A stretch of DNA of 64,000 bases from Apostichopus japonicus (taxonomy: Eukaryota; Echinodermata; Holothuroidea; Aspidochirotida; Stichopodidae), in contig NC_092561.1 in assembly GCF_037975245.1 (NCBI RefSeq), forward strand, positions 16,747,001-16,811,000, given 5' to 3'. The notes under the pieces were generated by a model. That model had not been told where the DNA came from. It saw only the letters and a list, made by a program, of their open reading frames with translations, and searched no databases. Of the stretch, positions 1-13,640 are shown one piece after another (positions within the stretch are counted from its first letter, which is position 1; each line of letters begins with the position of its first letter). A program made the translations under genes and the position numbers.

Positions 1-105
1 AACACGCATGCTATTGTTCCAGACTAATTAGCTAGAAAGGTGCAGAAGTTGACAGTGGCGAAAAATGAACGTCAGTCTTACTAAAGAGCGGATTTTCATA
101 TGTGG
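1..105 (-). repeat. Dispersed repeat R1, partial at window start
   Basis: Right-hand part of the repeat described at 5615-5863, cut by the window edge. Confidence 0.75.
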
Positions 106-221
106 CTATGTCGCGATCATCGCAAGTGAAACTATTGAGTGTTTGTGTGTGGTGGGGGAGGACTTAGAGGTTATTTATCGTTATTGTTGGATTTATTATG
201 GATTATTATGGATTCTAATAC

Positions 222-967
222 CTGTCTTGTCTCCTTACACCGTACAAACCTAGCAGAACCCTACGGTCATCATCGCAGGAATTGCTCAAGGAGAAGAGAA
301 CAAGATGCAAGACCGGCGACAGAGCCTTCTCAGTCAGCGCTCCCAGAATGCCTATACCGAACTCTGTGAGTGTATGCATTTCTCTTACCACTTTTAAAAA
401 CTGCTTTGAAAGCATATTATGTTAGACTCGCTTTTACTGTGTGATTGACTGTGTTTTAACTGTTATTGTGCATAGATACTACGTTTGGAACTAGTTACTT
501 AATTCTGAACATTTTATTTTTTTTAATATTTATCTTTCATTTATTTAGTACGTTTAGACTCTATTTTGTATCGTTCAGTATTGGGTATTTGATCTGTTTT
601 AGGATTTTGTAATAATTCTCTTACTGTAATGTTTTTTTTTTTTTTTTAATTTAAAAATTTTCATTTATTTACTACGTTTAGGGCTCTATTTTGTATCGTT
701 TAGTATTTAGGCTTTTACAATAATTCTCTTACTGTACTATAGTTCCTCATACTTATATATATTTAAACCTGGACTATGATTGAATCTATTTACATGCTTC
801 TTAAATTGTTTTGGACTATATGCGTTTTAGTATCGTTTAGTACGGGTGTGTTTTTTTTTTTTTTATATATTGTTGCCTTTGGCTTTTACTTCTTTTTTTT
901 TTCTTTTTTTGGCGCAGCTTTGCTGATTATGCGCTATATAAATATCACTTATTAATATTATTATTAT
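222..967 (+). mobile_element. 5'-truncated non-LTR retrotransposon (CR1/L2-type LINE), unit 1
   Basis: Bases 222-425 read in one frame as the end of a LINE reverse-transcriptase ORF. It contains LLTPYKPSRTLRSSSQELL, GDRAFSVSAPRM and SVCISLTTFKNCF, then a TAG stop at 423-425. The usual LWN after APR is altered. A 540 bp AT-rich 3' UTR ends in GCGCTATATAAAT followed by an ATT microsatellite (to 967), the common tail of such LINEs in marine invertebrates. It is dead on arrival, with no 5' portion. Clade assignment (CR1/L2/Rex1) is from motif memory. Confidence 0.85.
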
Positions 968-1122
968 CGATAAACGGGCCCCAGAACGTGATCAACTACA
1001 CGGTCAATGGCTTGAGAGTAACAGGTATATATGATACAATGTTAGATTACTTAAAATAAGAGACAACGAAACTGCATGTTTGAGGAGGGGGAGATAAGTC
1101 TGCCGTTTCTGGAATATAGGAT

Positions 1123-1138
1123 GGCCCTTAAAAGAGCC
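1123..1138 (-). terminator. Histone 3' stem-loop (H2B, unit 1)
   Basis: Minus strand reads GGCTCTTTTAAGGGCC, the 6-bp stem with a TTTT-type loop bound by SLBP. It forms the 3' end of non-polyadenylated histone mRNA, 35 bp past the stop. Confidence 0.97.
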
Positions 1139-1173
1139 GTTGGATGTCGAGCCTTCTACACGAGAAGAACAAT

Positions 1174-1545
1174 CTACTTGGAGGTGGTGTACTTGGTGAC
1201 AGCCTTGGTACCCTCTGAGACGGCATGCTTGGCGAGCTCACCAGGCAGCAACAGTCTGACGGCGGTCTGGACCTCCCGACTGGTGATGGTGGACTTCCTG
1301 TTGTAGTGGGCCAAACGGGAAGCTTCGGCGGCGATACGCTCGAAGATGTCGTTCACGAAGCTGTTCATGATAGACATAGCACGGCTAGAGATACCGGTGT
1401 CTGGGTGGACCTGCTTCATGACTTTGTAGATGTAGATACTGTAAGTCTCACGCCTGGTCCTTCGCCTCTTCTTGTCTCCTGGGTTGCGAGGTGCCTTGGA
1501 CTTGGCGGCCTTCTTTGCTCCCTTTCCTGCAGCTTTTGGTGCCAT
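1174..1545 (-). CDS. H2B: Histone H2B
   Basis: Core histone that pairs with H2A in the nucleosome. It has 123 residues: a basic Lys/Ala-rich tail (about residues 1-33), then the histone fold from about [20 protein letters not shown] to the C-terminal helix. The C-terminus AVTKYTTSK keeps the lysine that is monoubiquitinated in other animals. The length is usual and the tail lacks the SPKK-type repeats of sperm H2B, so it is a somatic, replication-dependent type. It is intronless, divergent to H2A with 364 bp between start codons, and followed by a histone stem-loop at 1123-1138. Confidence 0.98.
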   Translation of the reverse strand: MAPKAAGKGAKKAAKSKAPRNPGDKKRRRTRRETYSIYIYKVMKQVHPDTGISSRAMSIMNSFVNDIFERIAAEASRLAHYNRKSTITSREVQTAVRLLLPGELAKHAVSEGTKAVTKYTTSK

Positions 1546-1909
1546 TTTGGACGTGAAGTTTTCGTTGCGATACGGTAAGTAAAGCGATGAGTGAATGAGT
1601 GTCCTCCACGCTGCGAAATGTATTTATGACAGATTTGATATCACTTCAGCGAAGCAGAAAAACTTCCCATATTGACAAAGCACGTGCTATGCATTGCACA
1701 GCACACACGAGCTGGCCAATCACAATGCGGAAGCTTTTCTTAATTCTTTCACGCATTGTACGATCAGGGCAAAGGGTGGCAAAGAATCCCCTCATAAGGG
1801 CACTGTGCTGTAGCTTTAGAGTCCGGACTACTTGAATGAGAGCTTTCCGGCAGGCAAATCATTTCTTTGATTCGTTTCAAGTCGAAAACATACCCAAATT
1901 TACTTCATC
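1546..1909. promoter_or_regulatory. Bidirectional H2B/H2A promoter, unit 1
   Basis: This is the 364 bp between divergent start codons. For H2B the minus strand has a TATA-like CATAAATAC (around 1620-1628) and, 20-30 bases nearer the gene, an ACTCATTCAC resembling the histone cap motif (1591-1600). CCAAT is at 1716-1720 with ATGCATTGC just upstream, possibly a degenerate octamer. The H2A side is weaker: CATAAGG near 1793 and a TCATTT cap-like site near 1859. Start sites are inferred. Confidence 0.8.
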
Positions 1910-2290
1910 ATGACTGGCAGGGGCAAAGGTGGTAAGGCCAGGGCAAAGGCCAAGAGTCGATCTGCAAGAGCAGGGCTTCAATTCCCAGTAGGTCGTGTAC
2001 ACAGGTTCCTGCGAAGAGGAAATTACGCCCAGAGGATCGGCGCTGGCGCACCCGTCTACCTGGCTGCCGTACTAGAATACCTCGCCGCCGAGATCTTGGA
2101 ATTGGCCGGTAACGCTGCACGTGACAACAAGAAGACCAGGATCATCCCCCGTCATCTCCAACTCGCCATCCGAAACGACGAGGAGTTGAACAAACTCTTG
2201 AGCGGAGTCACCATCGCCCAGGGAGGTGTTCTTCCAAACATCCAGGCTGTCCTTCTACCCAAGAAGACATCCGGAGGCAAGAAGGCTTAA
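1910..2290 (+). CDS. H2A: Histone H2A
   Basis: Core histone with 126 residues. It carries the N-terminal GRGKGGKA tail, the H2A signature [20 protein letters not shown], and the acidic-patch residues in [10 protein letters not shown] and NDEEL. The C-terminus [12 protein letters not shown] has no SQ(E/D) phospho-motif, so this is not H2A.X, and the docking region is canonical rather than H2A.Z-like. The second residue is Thr rather than the usual Ser. It is intronless, divergent to H2B, and has a 3' stem-loop at 2329-2344 followed by an AGAAAGA purine element typical of the U7-binding histone downstream element. Confidence 0.98.
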   Translation: MTGRGKGGKARAKAKSRSARAGLQFPVGRVHRFLRRGNYAQRIGAGAPVYLAAVLEYLAAEILELAGNAARDNKKTRIIPRHLQLAIRNDEELNKLLSGVTIAQGGVLPNIQAVLLPKKTSGGKKA

Positions 2291-2328
2291 AGGGGAGGTT
2301 GCATTGCAATCGCCCATCGATTACCAAC

Positions 2329-2344
2329 GGCTCTTTTAAGGGCC
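2329..2344 (+). terminator. Histone 3' stem-loop (H2A, unit 1)
   Basis: GGCTCTTTTAAGGGCC, 38 bp after the stop. An AGAAAGA downstream element follows. Confidence 0.97.
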
Positions 2345-3430
2345 ATCAAATCACCCAGAAAGACATACTCATTCCTCTCCTCAAACATGCTTGCGTCAGT
2401 GTCTTATTTCTCCTTTTAAGTTAGATGTATCAGCTAGCTGCAACCCTAATAATCGTGGGGCTTCGGACCCTCAGCCAAAAACCAAAGGTCAGAAACCCCA
2501 AGATTTGAGTGAAAACTCCTGCTGGACAGAAATCTAACATCCCATAAAATAAAAAAAATTAAAAAACTATATATAATGTATGTAGGGAACTTTTCACATG
2601 ATTTTGGCCGCAGGTTTTATGAATTAAGTATTTAGCAAGAGATCTTGGATTAGGGGATAAAGGGAACTTATTATTATTATTATTATTTATTAATAATTTT
2701 TGTAACTTTTGGGGTTTGAAATAAAAATAGATATTGAGTTTTGCTGCTTCAATGAGCTTACTGGTAGCAATGCATCTGGGGTGTTAAGTCAGATCCTAAG
2801 GGCTTTATTATTAATAGTCTTAGAAATTTGAAACTTGTAACAACTAACGAGGCATATACTACCGCAAGTATTAATCGTTTCGCACCTTTCAATGTTATTA
2901 AGTCTGGAAATTTTAGTCGGTGTGTTACGTAATCAATTCGCAAAGCCAAGCCGAGGGAACGAGCATCAGCTCAAATTTTCCCCCGATCTACTGCGAGAGC
3001 CTATTGAAATGCCCGAGGCAGGTAAACTGTTATGGCAGTGGTATTAAATTTAAGATCTTCCGTGCTTTGAACGATAGAGATATTACTACGTTTTTAAGAT
3101 TTACTTCTCTTGTATTGGAGATCGTTAACATACACGCTGATGTGTGTCAACCCATGTTAACACGCTTATAATACCAAGGCGATTAGGATAGAGTGTGTGT
3201 GTGTGTGGATTAGGGGTTATGATTATGAGTTAGGGATAAGCTCACTTTGATTATTGATTAGTGAATTGCATCATGCACGAAGGGAATCACCAACCACCCA
3301 GCATAGAAGTAATAATTACAATAATAATGATAATCATTAAAAAAAAAAAAAAAAAAAAAAAAATAATAATGAGACGACAAGTTGCATGTTCGGAGGGAGA
3401 GAAAAATCTGCTTTAACTGGTAGATATGAT
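2345..3430. other. H2A-H3 spacer, unit 1
   Basis: Converging spacer between the H2A and H3 3' ends. It holds an ATT run near 2671-2690, a diverged copy of repeat R1 (2916-3052), a short TG run near 3192 and an A tract of about 24 bases near 3339-3363. No reading frame is supported. Confidence 0.7.
2916..3052 (+). repeat. Dispersed repeat R1, diverged copy, unit 1
   Basis: Shares GTGTTACGTAATC, AATGCCCGAGGCA and TGGCAGTGGTATT in order with the PATL1-intron copy at 40066-40310, same orientation. The middle is diverged. Confidence 0.65.
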
Positions 3431-3446
3431 GGCCCTTAAAAGAGCC
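3431..3446 (-). terminator. Histone 3' stem-loop (H3, unit 1)
   Basis: Same 16-mer on the minus strand, 36 bp after the H3 stop. Downstream sequence has a purine stretch suited to U7 pairing. Confidence 0.97.
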
Positions 3447-3482
3447 GTTGGTTTTCGAGAATCCGTCGGAGACAGATACGAT

Positions 3483-4953
<1,471 letters not shown>

Positions 4954-4992
4954 ATGCATCTTTCCTGTCACGAAGACGAATCGAAATCCAAC

Positions 4993-5008
4993 GGCTCTTT
5001 TAAGGGCC
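4993..5008 (+). terminator. Histone 3' stem-loop (H4, unit 1)
   Basis: Same 16-mer, 39 bp after the H4 stop, followed by CCAGAGAGAG as the likely downstream element. Confidence 0.97.
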
Positions 5009-5614
5009 ATCAAATATCCCCAGAGAGAGTTACTCATTCCTCTCCCTCGAAACATGCAATTCGTCGTCTTAATTCTTTTCTTTGTGTGAGTGAATGTATG
5101 TGTGTGTGTATGTATACGCCAGCATCGGGCAAAATAAGTTATATGCATAGGCAATTTTGCTAGAAATTTCAAAACACCGTAATTGAAATCCACCCCCTCC
5201 CTCAAGTGAAGTCCCCCCCCCCTTTAGTAATCCCTACCTAATTGGCTCTTCAGTTCCGACCTCCTGTTTGTTTATATAGACAACTTTCCCTAGGAAAAAA
5301 AAAGAAGTGTCTATTCTACAAAACTTCAATATTATCCCCCGTAGGACCTCTTGCGAAGGTCGAGCAGGGGTAAACTCCTTTTATTTATACTCAAGTGAAG
5401 TCGGTTATTATACGTAATAAAATTCTGCAACAACCCCCAGTTCACCAATACAGCAAACCAGTGAAGTTCTAAGACATACGACCCAAGAAGCAAGACAATA
5501 CGAACTTCCCCCACCCCTCCACCCCCCTCCCGAATCGCTACTTGTCCATTGAACACAATGCATGCACGACTGTACCGTTACACGATTAGTCCCAAATGCG
5601 AGACAACATATCAT
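5009..5614. other. Spacer after H4, unit 1
   Basis: Contains a TG-rich stretch (around 5085-5115) and C-rich runs, including a run of Cs near 5211-5222. No gene is visible. Confidence 0.6.
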
Positions 5615-5863
5615 TTGAAAATGCGCCCTTTTTTTACCACTGCCAGAACAGTTTCCCTTGCCTCGGGCATTTTATTTGGCTCACGCGGTAGATCACTGGT
5701 AATGTGAGCCGAGGAAGTTACTTTTCCAAGCTCGCTAGGCTTGGCGAGTCGATTACGTAACACGCATGCTATTGTTCCAGACTAATTAGCTAGAAAGGTG
5801 CAGAAGTTGACAGTGGCGAAAAATGAACGTCAGTCTTACTAAAGAGCGGATTTTCATATGTGG
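5615..5863 (-). repeat. Dispersed repeat R1, unit 1/2 junction
   Basis: About 249 bp matching the reverse complement of 40066-40310 almost throughout, for example ATTACGTAACACGCATGC and TGCCTCGGGCATTTTATTTG. Inverted relative to the diverged copy at 2916-3052. Class unknown: no clear terminal inverted repeats and only weak resemblance to tRNA promoter boxes. Confidence 0.8.
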
Positions 5864-5979
5864 CTATGTCGCGATCATCGCAAGTGAAACTATTGAGTGT
5901 TTGTGTGTGGTGGGGGAGGACTTAGAGGTTATTTATCGTTATTGTTGGATTTATTATGGATTATTATGGATTCTAATAC

Positions 5980-6725
5980 CTGTCTTGTCTCCTTACACCG
6001 TACAAACCTAGCAGAACCCTACGGTCATCATCGCAGGAATTGCTCAAGGAGAAGAGAACAAGATGCAAGACCGGCGACAGAGCCTTCTCAGTCAGCGCTC
6101 CCAGAATGCCTATACCGAACTCTGTGAGTGTATGCATTTCTCTTACCACTTTTAAAAACTGCTTTGAAAGCATATTATGTTAGACTCGCTTTTACTGTGT
6201 GATTGACTGTGTTTTAACTGTTATTGTGCATAGATACTACGTTTGGAACTAGTTACTTAATTCTGAACATTTTATTTTTTTTAATATTTATCTTTCATTT
6301 ATTTAGTACGTTTAGACTCTATTTTGTATCGTTCAGTATTGGGTATTTGATCTGTTTTAGGATTTTGTAATAATTCTCTTACTGTAATGTTTTTTTTTTT
6401 TTTTTAATTTAAAAATTTTCATTTATTTACTACGTTTAGGGCTCTATTTTGTATCGTTTAGTATTTAGGCTTTTACAATAATTCTCTTACTGTACTATAG
6501 TTCCTCATACTTATATATATTTAAACCTGGACTATGATTGAATCTATTTACATGCTTCTTAAATTGTTTTGGACTATATGCGTTTTAGTATCGTTTAGTA
6601 CGGGTGTGTTTTTTTTTTTTTTTTATATTGTTGCCTTTGGCTTTTACTTCTTTTTTTTTTCTTTTTTTGGCGCAGCTTTGCTGATTATGCGCTATATAAA
6701 TATCACTTATTAATATTATTATTAT
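5980..6725 (+). mobile_element. LINE tail, unit 2 copy
   Basis: Same fragment as 222-967, carried along by array duplication rather than a new insertion. It differs by one T for A in the poly-T run (6623). Confidence 0.85.
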
Positions 6726-6880
6726 CGATAAACGGGCCCCAGAACGTGATCAACTACACGGTCAATGGCTTGAGAGTAACAGGTATATATGATACAATGT
6801 TAGATTACTTAAAATAAGAGACAACGAAACTGCATGTTTGAGGAGGGGGAGATAAGTCTGCCGTTTCTGGAATATAGGAT

Positions 6881-6896
6881 GGCCCTTAAAAGAGCC
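6881..6896 (-). terminator. Histone 3' stem-loop (H2B, unit 2)
   Basis: Identical copy of the 1123-1138 element. Confidence 0.97.
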
Positions 6897-6931
6897 GTTG
6901 GATGTCGAGCCTTCTACACGAGAAGAACAAT

Positions 6932-7303
6932 CTACTTGGAGGTGGTGTACTTGGTGACAGCCTTGGTACCCTCTGAGACGGCATGCTTGGCGAGCTCACC
7001 AGGCAGCAACAGTCTGACGGCGGTCTGGACCTCCCGACTGGTGATGGTGGACTTCCTGTTGTAGTGGGCCAAACGGGAAGCTTCGGCGGCGATACGCTCG
7101 AAGATGTCGTTCACGAAGCTGTTCATGATAGACATAGCACGGCTAGAGATACCGGTGTCTGGGTGGACCTGCTTCATGACTTTGTAGATGTAGATACTGT
7201 AAGTCTCACGCCTGGTCCTTCGCCTCTTCTTGTCTCCTGGGTTGCGAGGTGCCTTGGACTTGGCGGCCTTCTTTGCTCCCTTTCCTGCAGCTTTTGGTGC
7301 CAT
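6932..7303 (-). CDS. H2B: Histone H2B, unit 2
   Basis: Second-unit copy. The 123-residue protein is identical to the one at 1174-1545, and promoter and stem-loop sit at the same offsets. Confidence 0.98.
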   Translation of the reverse strand: MAPKAAGKGAKKAAKSKAPRNPGDKKRRRTRRETYSIYIYKVMKQVHPDTGISSRAMSIMNSFVNDIFERIAAEASRLAHYNRKSTITSREVQTAVRLLLPGELAKHAVSEGTKAVTKYTTSK

Positions 7304-7667
7304 TTTGGACGTGAAGTTTTCGTTGCGATACGGTAAGTAAAGCGATGAGTGAATGAGTGTCCTCCACGCTGCGAAATGTATTTATGACAGATTTGATATC
7401 ACTTCAGCGAAGCAGAAAAACTTCCCATATTGACAAAGCACGTGCTATGCATTGCACAGCACACACGAGCTGGCCAATCACAATGCGGAAGCTTTTCTTA
7501 ATTCTTTCACGCATTGTACGATCAGGGCAAAGGGTGGCAAAGAATCCCCTCATAAGGGCACTGTGCTGTAGCTTTAGAGTCCGGACTACTTGAATGAGAG
7601 CTTTCCGGCAGGCAAATCATTTCTTTGATTCGTTTCAAGTCGAAAACATACCCAAATTTACTTCATC
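7304..7667. promoter_or_regulatory. Bidirectional H2B/H2A promoter, unit 2
   Basis: Copy of 1546-1909. H2B TATA-like motif at 7378-7386, CCAAT at 7474-7478. Confidence 0.8.
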
Positions 7668-8048
7668 ATGACTGGCAGGGGCAAAGGTGGTAAGGCCAGG
7701 GCAAAGGCCAAGAGTCGATCTGCAAGAGCAGGGCTTCAATTCCCAGTAGGTCGTGTACACAGGTTCCTGCGAAGAGGAAATTACGCCCAGAGGATCGGCG
7801 CTGGCGCACCCGTCTACCTGGCTGCCGTACTAGAATACCTCGCCGCCGAGATCTTGGAATTGGCCGGTAACGCTGCACGTGACAACAAGAAGACCAGGAT
7901 CATCCCCCGTCATCTCCAACTCGCCATCCGAAACGACGAGGAGTTGAACAAACTCTTGAGCGGAGTCACCATCGCCCAGGGAGGTGTTCTTCCAAACATC
8001 CAGGCTGTCCTTCTACCCAAGAAGACATCCGGAGGCAAGAAGGCTTAA
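7668..8048 (+). CDS. H2A: Histone H2A, unit 2
   Basis: Second-unit copy, identical 126-residue protein to 1910-2290. It is the last H2A of the array, because unit 3 breaks before its H2A. Confidence 0.98.
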   Translation: MTGRGKGGKARAKAKSRSARAGLQFPVGRVHRFLRRGNYAQRIGAGAPVYLAAVLEYLAAEILELAGNAARDNKKTRIIPRHLQLAIRNDEELNKLLSGVTIAQGGVLPNIQAVLLPKKTSGGKKA

Positions 8049-8086
8049 AGGGGAGGTTGCATTGCAATCGCCCATCGATTACCAAC

Positions 8087-8102
8087 GGCTCTTTTAAGGG
8101 CC
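8087..8102 (+). terminator. Histone 3' stem-loop (H2A, unit 2)
   Basis: Identical copy of the 2329-2344 element. Confidence 0.97.
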
Positions 8103-8673
8103 ATCAAATCACCCAGAAAGACATACTCATTCCTCTCCTCAAACATGCTTGCGTCAGTGTCTTATTTCTCCTTTTAAGTTAGATGTATCAGCTAGCTGCA
8201 ACCCTAATAATCGTGGGGCTTCGGACCCTCAGCCAAAAACCAAAGGTCAGAAACCCCAAGATTTGAGTGAAAACTCCTGCTGGACAGAAATCTAACATCC
8301 CATAAAATAAAAAAAATTAAAAAACTATATATAATGTATGTAGGGAACTTTTCACATGATTTTGGCCGCAGGTTTTATGAATTAAGTATTTAGCAAGAGA
8401 TCTTGGATTAGGGGATAAAGGGAACTTATTATTATTATTATTATTTATTAATAATTTTTGTAACTTTTGGGGTTTGAAATAAAAATAGATATTGAGTTTT
8501 GCTGCTTCAATGAGCTTACTGGTAGCAATGCATCTGGGGTGTTAAGTCAGATCCTAAGGGCTTTATTATTAATAGTCTTAGAAATTTGAAACTTGTAACA
8601 ACTAACGAGGCATATACTACCGCAAGTATTAATCGTTTCGCACCTTTCAATGTTATTAAGTCTGGAAATTTTA

Positions 8674-8810
8674 GTCGGTGTGTTACGTAATCAATTCGCA
8701 AAGCCAAGCCGAGGGAACGAGCATCAGCTCAAATTTTCCCCCGATCTACTGCGAGAGCCTATTGAAATGCCCGAGGCAGGTAAACTGTTATGGCAGTGGT
8801 ATTAAATTTA
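8674..8810 (+). repeat. Dispersed repeat R1, diverged copy, unit 2
   Basis: Array copy of 2916-3052. Confidence 0.65.
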
Positions 8811-9188
8811 AGATCTTCCGTGCTTTGAACGATAGAGATATTACTACGTTTTTAAGATTTACTTCTCTTGTATTGGAGATCGTTAACATACACGCTGATG
8901 TGTGTCAACCCATGTTAACACGCTTATAATACCAAGGCGATTAGGATAGAGTGTGTGTGTGTGTGGATTAGGGGTTATGATTATGAGTTAGGGATAAGCT
9001 CACTTTGATTATTGATTAGTGAATTGCATCATGCACGAAGGGAATCACCAACCACCCAGCATAGAAGTAATAATTACAATAATAATGATAATCATTAAAA
9101 AAAAAAAAAAAAAAAAAAAAATAATAATGAGACGACAAGTTGCATGTTCGGAGGGAGAGAAAAATCTGCTTTAACTGGTAGATATGAT

Positions 9189-9204
9189 GGCCCTTAAAAG
9201 AGCC
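9189..9204 (-). terminator. Histone 3' stem-loop (H3, unit 2)
   Basis: Identical copy of the 3431-3446 element. Confidence 0.97.
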
Positions 9205-9240
9205 GTTGGTTTTCGAGAATCCGTCGGAGACAGATACGAT

Positions 9241-10711
<1,471 letters not shown>

Positions 10712-10750
10712 ATGCATCTTTCCTGTCACGAAGACGAATCGAAATCCAAC

Positions 10751-10766
10751 GGCTCTTTTAAGGGCC
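10751..10766 (+). terminator. Histone 3' stem-loop (H4, unit 2)
   Basis: Identical copy of the 4993-5008 element. Confidence 0.97.
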
Positions 10767-11372
10767 ATCAAATATCCCCAGAGAGAGTTACTCATTCCTC
10801 TCCCTCGAAACATGCAATTCGTCGTCTTAATTCTTTTCTTTGTGTGAGTGAATGTATGTGTGTGTGTATGTATACGCCAGCATCGGGCAAAATAAGTTAT
10901 ATGCATAGGCAATTTTGCTAGAAATTTCAAAACACCGTAATTGAAATCCACCCCCTCCCTCAAGTGAAGTCCCCCCCCCCTTTAGTAATCCCTACCTAAT
11001 TGGCTCTTCAGTTCCGACCTCCTGTTTGTTTATATAGACAACTTTCCCTAGGAAAAAAAAAGAAGTGTCTATTCTACAAAACTTCAATATTATCCCCCGT
11101 AGGACCTCTTGCGAAGGTCGAGCAGGGGTAAACTCCTTTTATTTATACTCAAGTGAAGTCGGTTATTATACGTAATAAAATTCTGCAACAACCCCCAGTT
11201 CACCAATACAGCAAACCAGTGAAGTTCTAAGACATACGACCCAAGAAGCAAGACAATACGAACTTCCCCCACCCCTCCACCCCCCTCCCGAATCGCTACT
11301 TGTCCATTGAACACAATGCATGCACGACTGTACCGTTACACGATTAGTCCCAAATGCGAGACAACATATCAT

Positions 11373-11621
11373 TTGAAAATGCGCCCTTTTTTTACCACTG
11401 CCAGAACAGTTTCCCTTGCCTCGGGCATTTTATTTGGCTCACGCGGTAGATCACTGGTAATGTGAGCCGAGGAAGTTACTTTTCCAAGCTCGCTAGGCTT
11501 GGCGAGTCGATTACGTAACACGCATGCTATTGTTCCAGACTAATTAGCTAGAAAGGTGCAGAAGTTGACAGTGGCGAAAAATGAACGTCAGTCTTACTAA
11601 AGAGCGGATTTTCATATGTGG
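11373..11621 (-). repeat. Dispersed repeat R1, unit 2/3 junction
   Basis: Array copy of 5615-5863. Confidence 0.8.
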
Positions 11622-11737
11622 CTATGTCGCGATCATCGCAAGTGAAACTATTGAGTGTTTGTGTGTGGTGGGGGAGGACTTAGAGGTTATTTATCGTTAT
11701 TGTTGGATTTATTATGGATTATTATGGATTCTAATAC

Positions 11738-12483
11738 CTGTCTTGTCTCCTTACACCGTACAAACCTAGCAGAACCCTACGGTCATCATCGCAGGAATTG
11801 CTCAAGGAGAAGAGAACAAGATGCAAGACCGGCGACAGAGCCTTCTCAGTCAGCGCTCCCAGAATGCCTATACCGAACTCTGTGAGTGTATGCATTTCTC
11901 TTACCACTTTTAAAAACTGCTTTGAAAGCATATTATGTTAGACTCGCTTTTACTGTGTGATTGACTGTGTTTTAACTGTTATTGTGCATAGATACTACGT
12001 TTGGAACTAGTTACTTAATTCTGAACATTTTATTTTTTTTAATATTTATCTTTCATTTATTTAGTACGTTTAGACTCTATTTTGTATCGTTCAGTATTGG
12101 GTATTTGATCTGTTTTAGGATTTTGTAATAATTCTCTTACTGTAATGTTTTTTTTTTTTTTTTAATTTAAAAATTTTCATTTATTTACTACGTTTAGGGC
12201 TCTATTTTGTATCGTTTAGTATTTAGGCTTTTACAATAATTCTCTTACTGTACTATAGTTCCTCATACTTATATATATTTAAACCTGGACTATGATTGAA
12301 TCTATTTACATGCTTCTTAAATTGTTTTGGACTATATGCGTTTTAGTATCGTTTAGTACGGGTGTGTTTTTTTTTTTTTTTTATATTGTTGCCTTTGGCT
12401 TTTACTTCTTTTTTTTTTCTTTTTTTGGCGCAGCTTTGCTGATTATGCGCTATATAAATATCACTTATTAATATTATTATTAT
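11738..12483 (+). mobile_element. LINE tail, unit 3 copy
   Basis: Same fragment. It shares the T-run variant with unit 2. Confidence 0.85.
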
Positions 12484-12638
12484 CGATAAACGGGCCCCAG
12501 AACGTGATCAACTACACGGTCAATGGCTTGAGAGTAACAGGTATATATGATACAATGTTAGATTACTTAAAATAAGAGACAACGAAACTGCATGTTTGAG
12601 GAGGGGGAGATAAGTCTGCCGTTTCTGGAATATAGGAT

Positions 12639-12654
12639 GGCCCTTAAAAGAGCC
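12639..12654 (-). terminator. Histone 3' stem-loop (H2B, unit 3)
   Basis: Identical copy. The orphan H2B keeps its full 3'-processing signal. Confidence 0.97.
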
Positions 12655-12689
12655 GTTGGATGTCGAGCCTTCTACACGAGAAGAACAAT

Positions 12690-13061
12690 CTACTTGGAGG
12701 TGGTGTACTTGGTGACAGCCTTGGTACCCTCTGAGACGGCATGCTTGGCGAGCTCACCAGGCAGCAACAGTCTGACGGCGGTCTGGACCTCCCGACTGGT
12801 GATGGTGGACTTCCTGTTGTAGTGGGCCAAACGGGAAGCTTCGGCGGCGATACGCTCGAAGATGTCGTTCACGAAGCTGTTCATGATAGACATAGCACGG
12901 CTAGAGATACCGGTGTCTGGGTGGACCTGCTTCATGACTTTGTAGATGTAGATACTGTAAGTCTCACGCCTGGTCCTTCGCCTCTTCTTGTCTCCTGGGT
13001 TGCGAGGTGCCTTGGACTTGGCGGCCTTCTTTGCTCCCTTTCCTGCAGCTTTTGGTGCCAT
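12690..13061 (-). CDS. H2B: Histone H2B, unit 3 (orphan at array edge)
   Basis: Third H2B, protein identical to the other two. About 300 bp of its upstream region survive, including the TATA-like (13136-13144) and CCAAT (13232-13236) motifs, before the array stops at 13359. It therefore looks intact and expressible although its divergent H2A partner is gone. The stem-loop is at 12639-12654. Confidence 0.97.
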   Translation of the reverse strand: MAPKAAGKGAKKAAKSKAPRNPGDKKRRRTRRETYSIYIYKVMKQVHPDTGISSRAMSIMNSFVNDIFERIAAEASRLAHYNRKSTITSREVQTAVRLLLPGELAKHAVSEGTKAVTKYTTSK

Positions 13062-13359
13062 TTTGGACGTGAAGTTTTCGTTGCGATACGGTAAGTAAAG
13101 CGATGAGTGAATGAGTGTCCTCCACGCTGCGAAATGTATTTATGACAGATTTGATATCACTTCAGCGAAGCAGAAAAACTTCCCATATTGACAAAGCACG
13201 TGCTATGCATTGCACAGCACACACGAGCTGGCCAATCACAATGCGGAAGCTTTTCTTAATTCTTTCACGCATTGTACGATCAGGGCAAAGGGTGGCAAAG
13301 AATCCCCTCATAAGGGCACTGTGCTGTAGCTTTAGAGTCCGGACTACTTGAATGAGAGC
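13062..13359 (-). promoter_or_regulatory. Truncated H2B/H2A promoter, unit 3
   Basis: The first 298 of the 364 promoter bases are present, keeping all visible H2B motifs. The H2A-proximal 66 bases, with the H2A cap and leader, are missing. Confidence 0.75.
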
Positions 13360-13640
13360 GGAGCTAAGAGGGAATGTTGTCAACTCAGAAAATGCGACAC
13401 GGATTTCGCGGCGTCGGCGCCGTGGCGCCAGACGCCGCGAACCTAGGCAGCAAAATGTAGCCGGGCAAAGCCCGGCCAGGAGGTTACCCCCGGCATAACT
13501 CGGCCGGGACCAGCCAGGCCACGGCCGGGCTTAGAAGGCACTGCTATGGAGACCACGCCCATTCGTGACGTAACCACCAAACACTCACCAGGCGACGTTA
13601 CTGCCTGGTTTACCTTCAAGCCCAATTCACTGTATCTGAT
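13360..13640. other. GC-rich hairpin-bearing segment at the array edge
   Basis: Sequence changes abruptly from the histone unit at 13360 to a GC-rich block. 13407-13439 folds as CGCGGCGTC/GACGCCGCG arms with nested GGCGCC pairing. 13460-13476 is a perfect GCCGGGC-AAA-GCCCGGC hairpin. Further GGCCGGG motifs follow to about 13530. No convincing ORF. It could be a transposon end or a junction filler. Confidence 0.6.

Noticed and set aside
1225-1578. 117-codon frame antisense to H2B
   Set aside because: Antisense shadow of H2B; no family resemblance.
5009-5758. Possible H1 or 5S rRNA gene in the histone spacer
   Set aside because: No Lys/Ala/Pro-rich frame and no recognisable 5S internal control region in any spacer.
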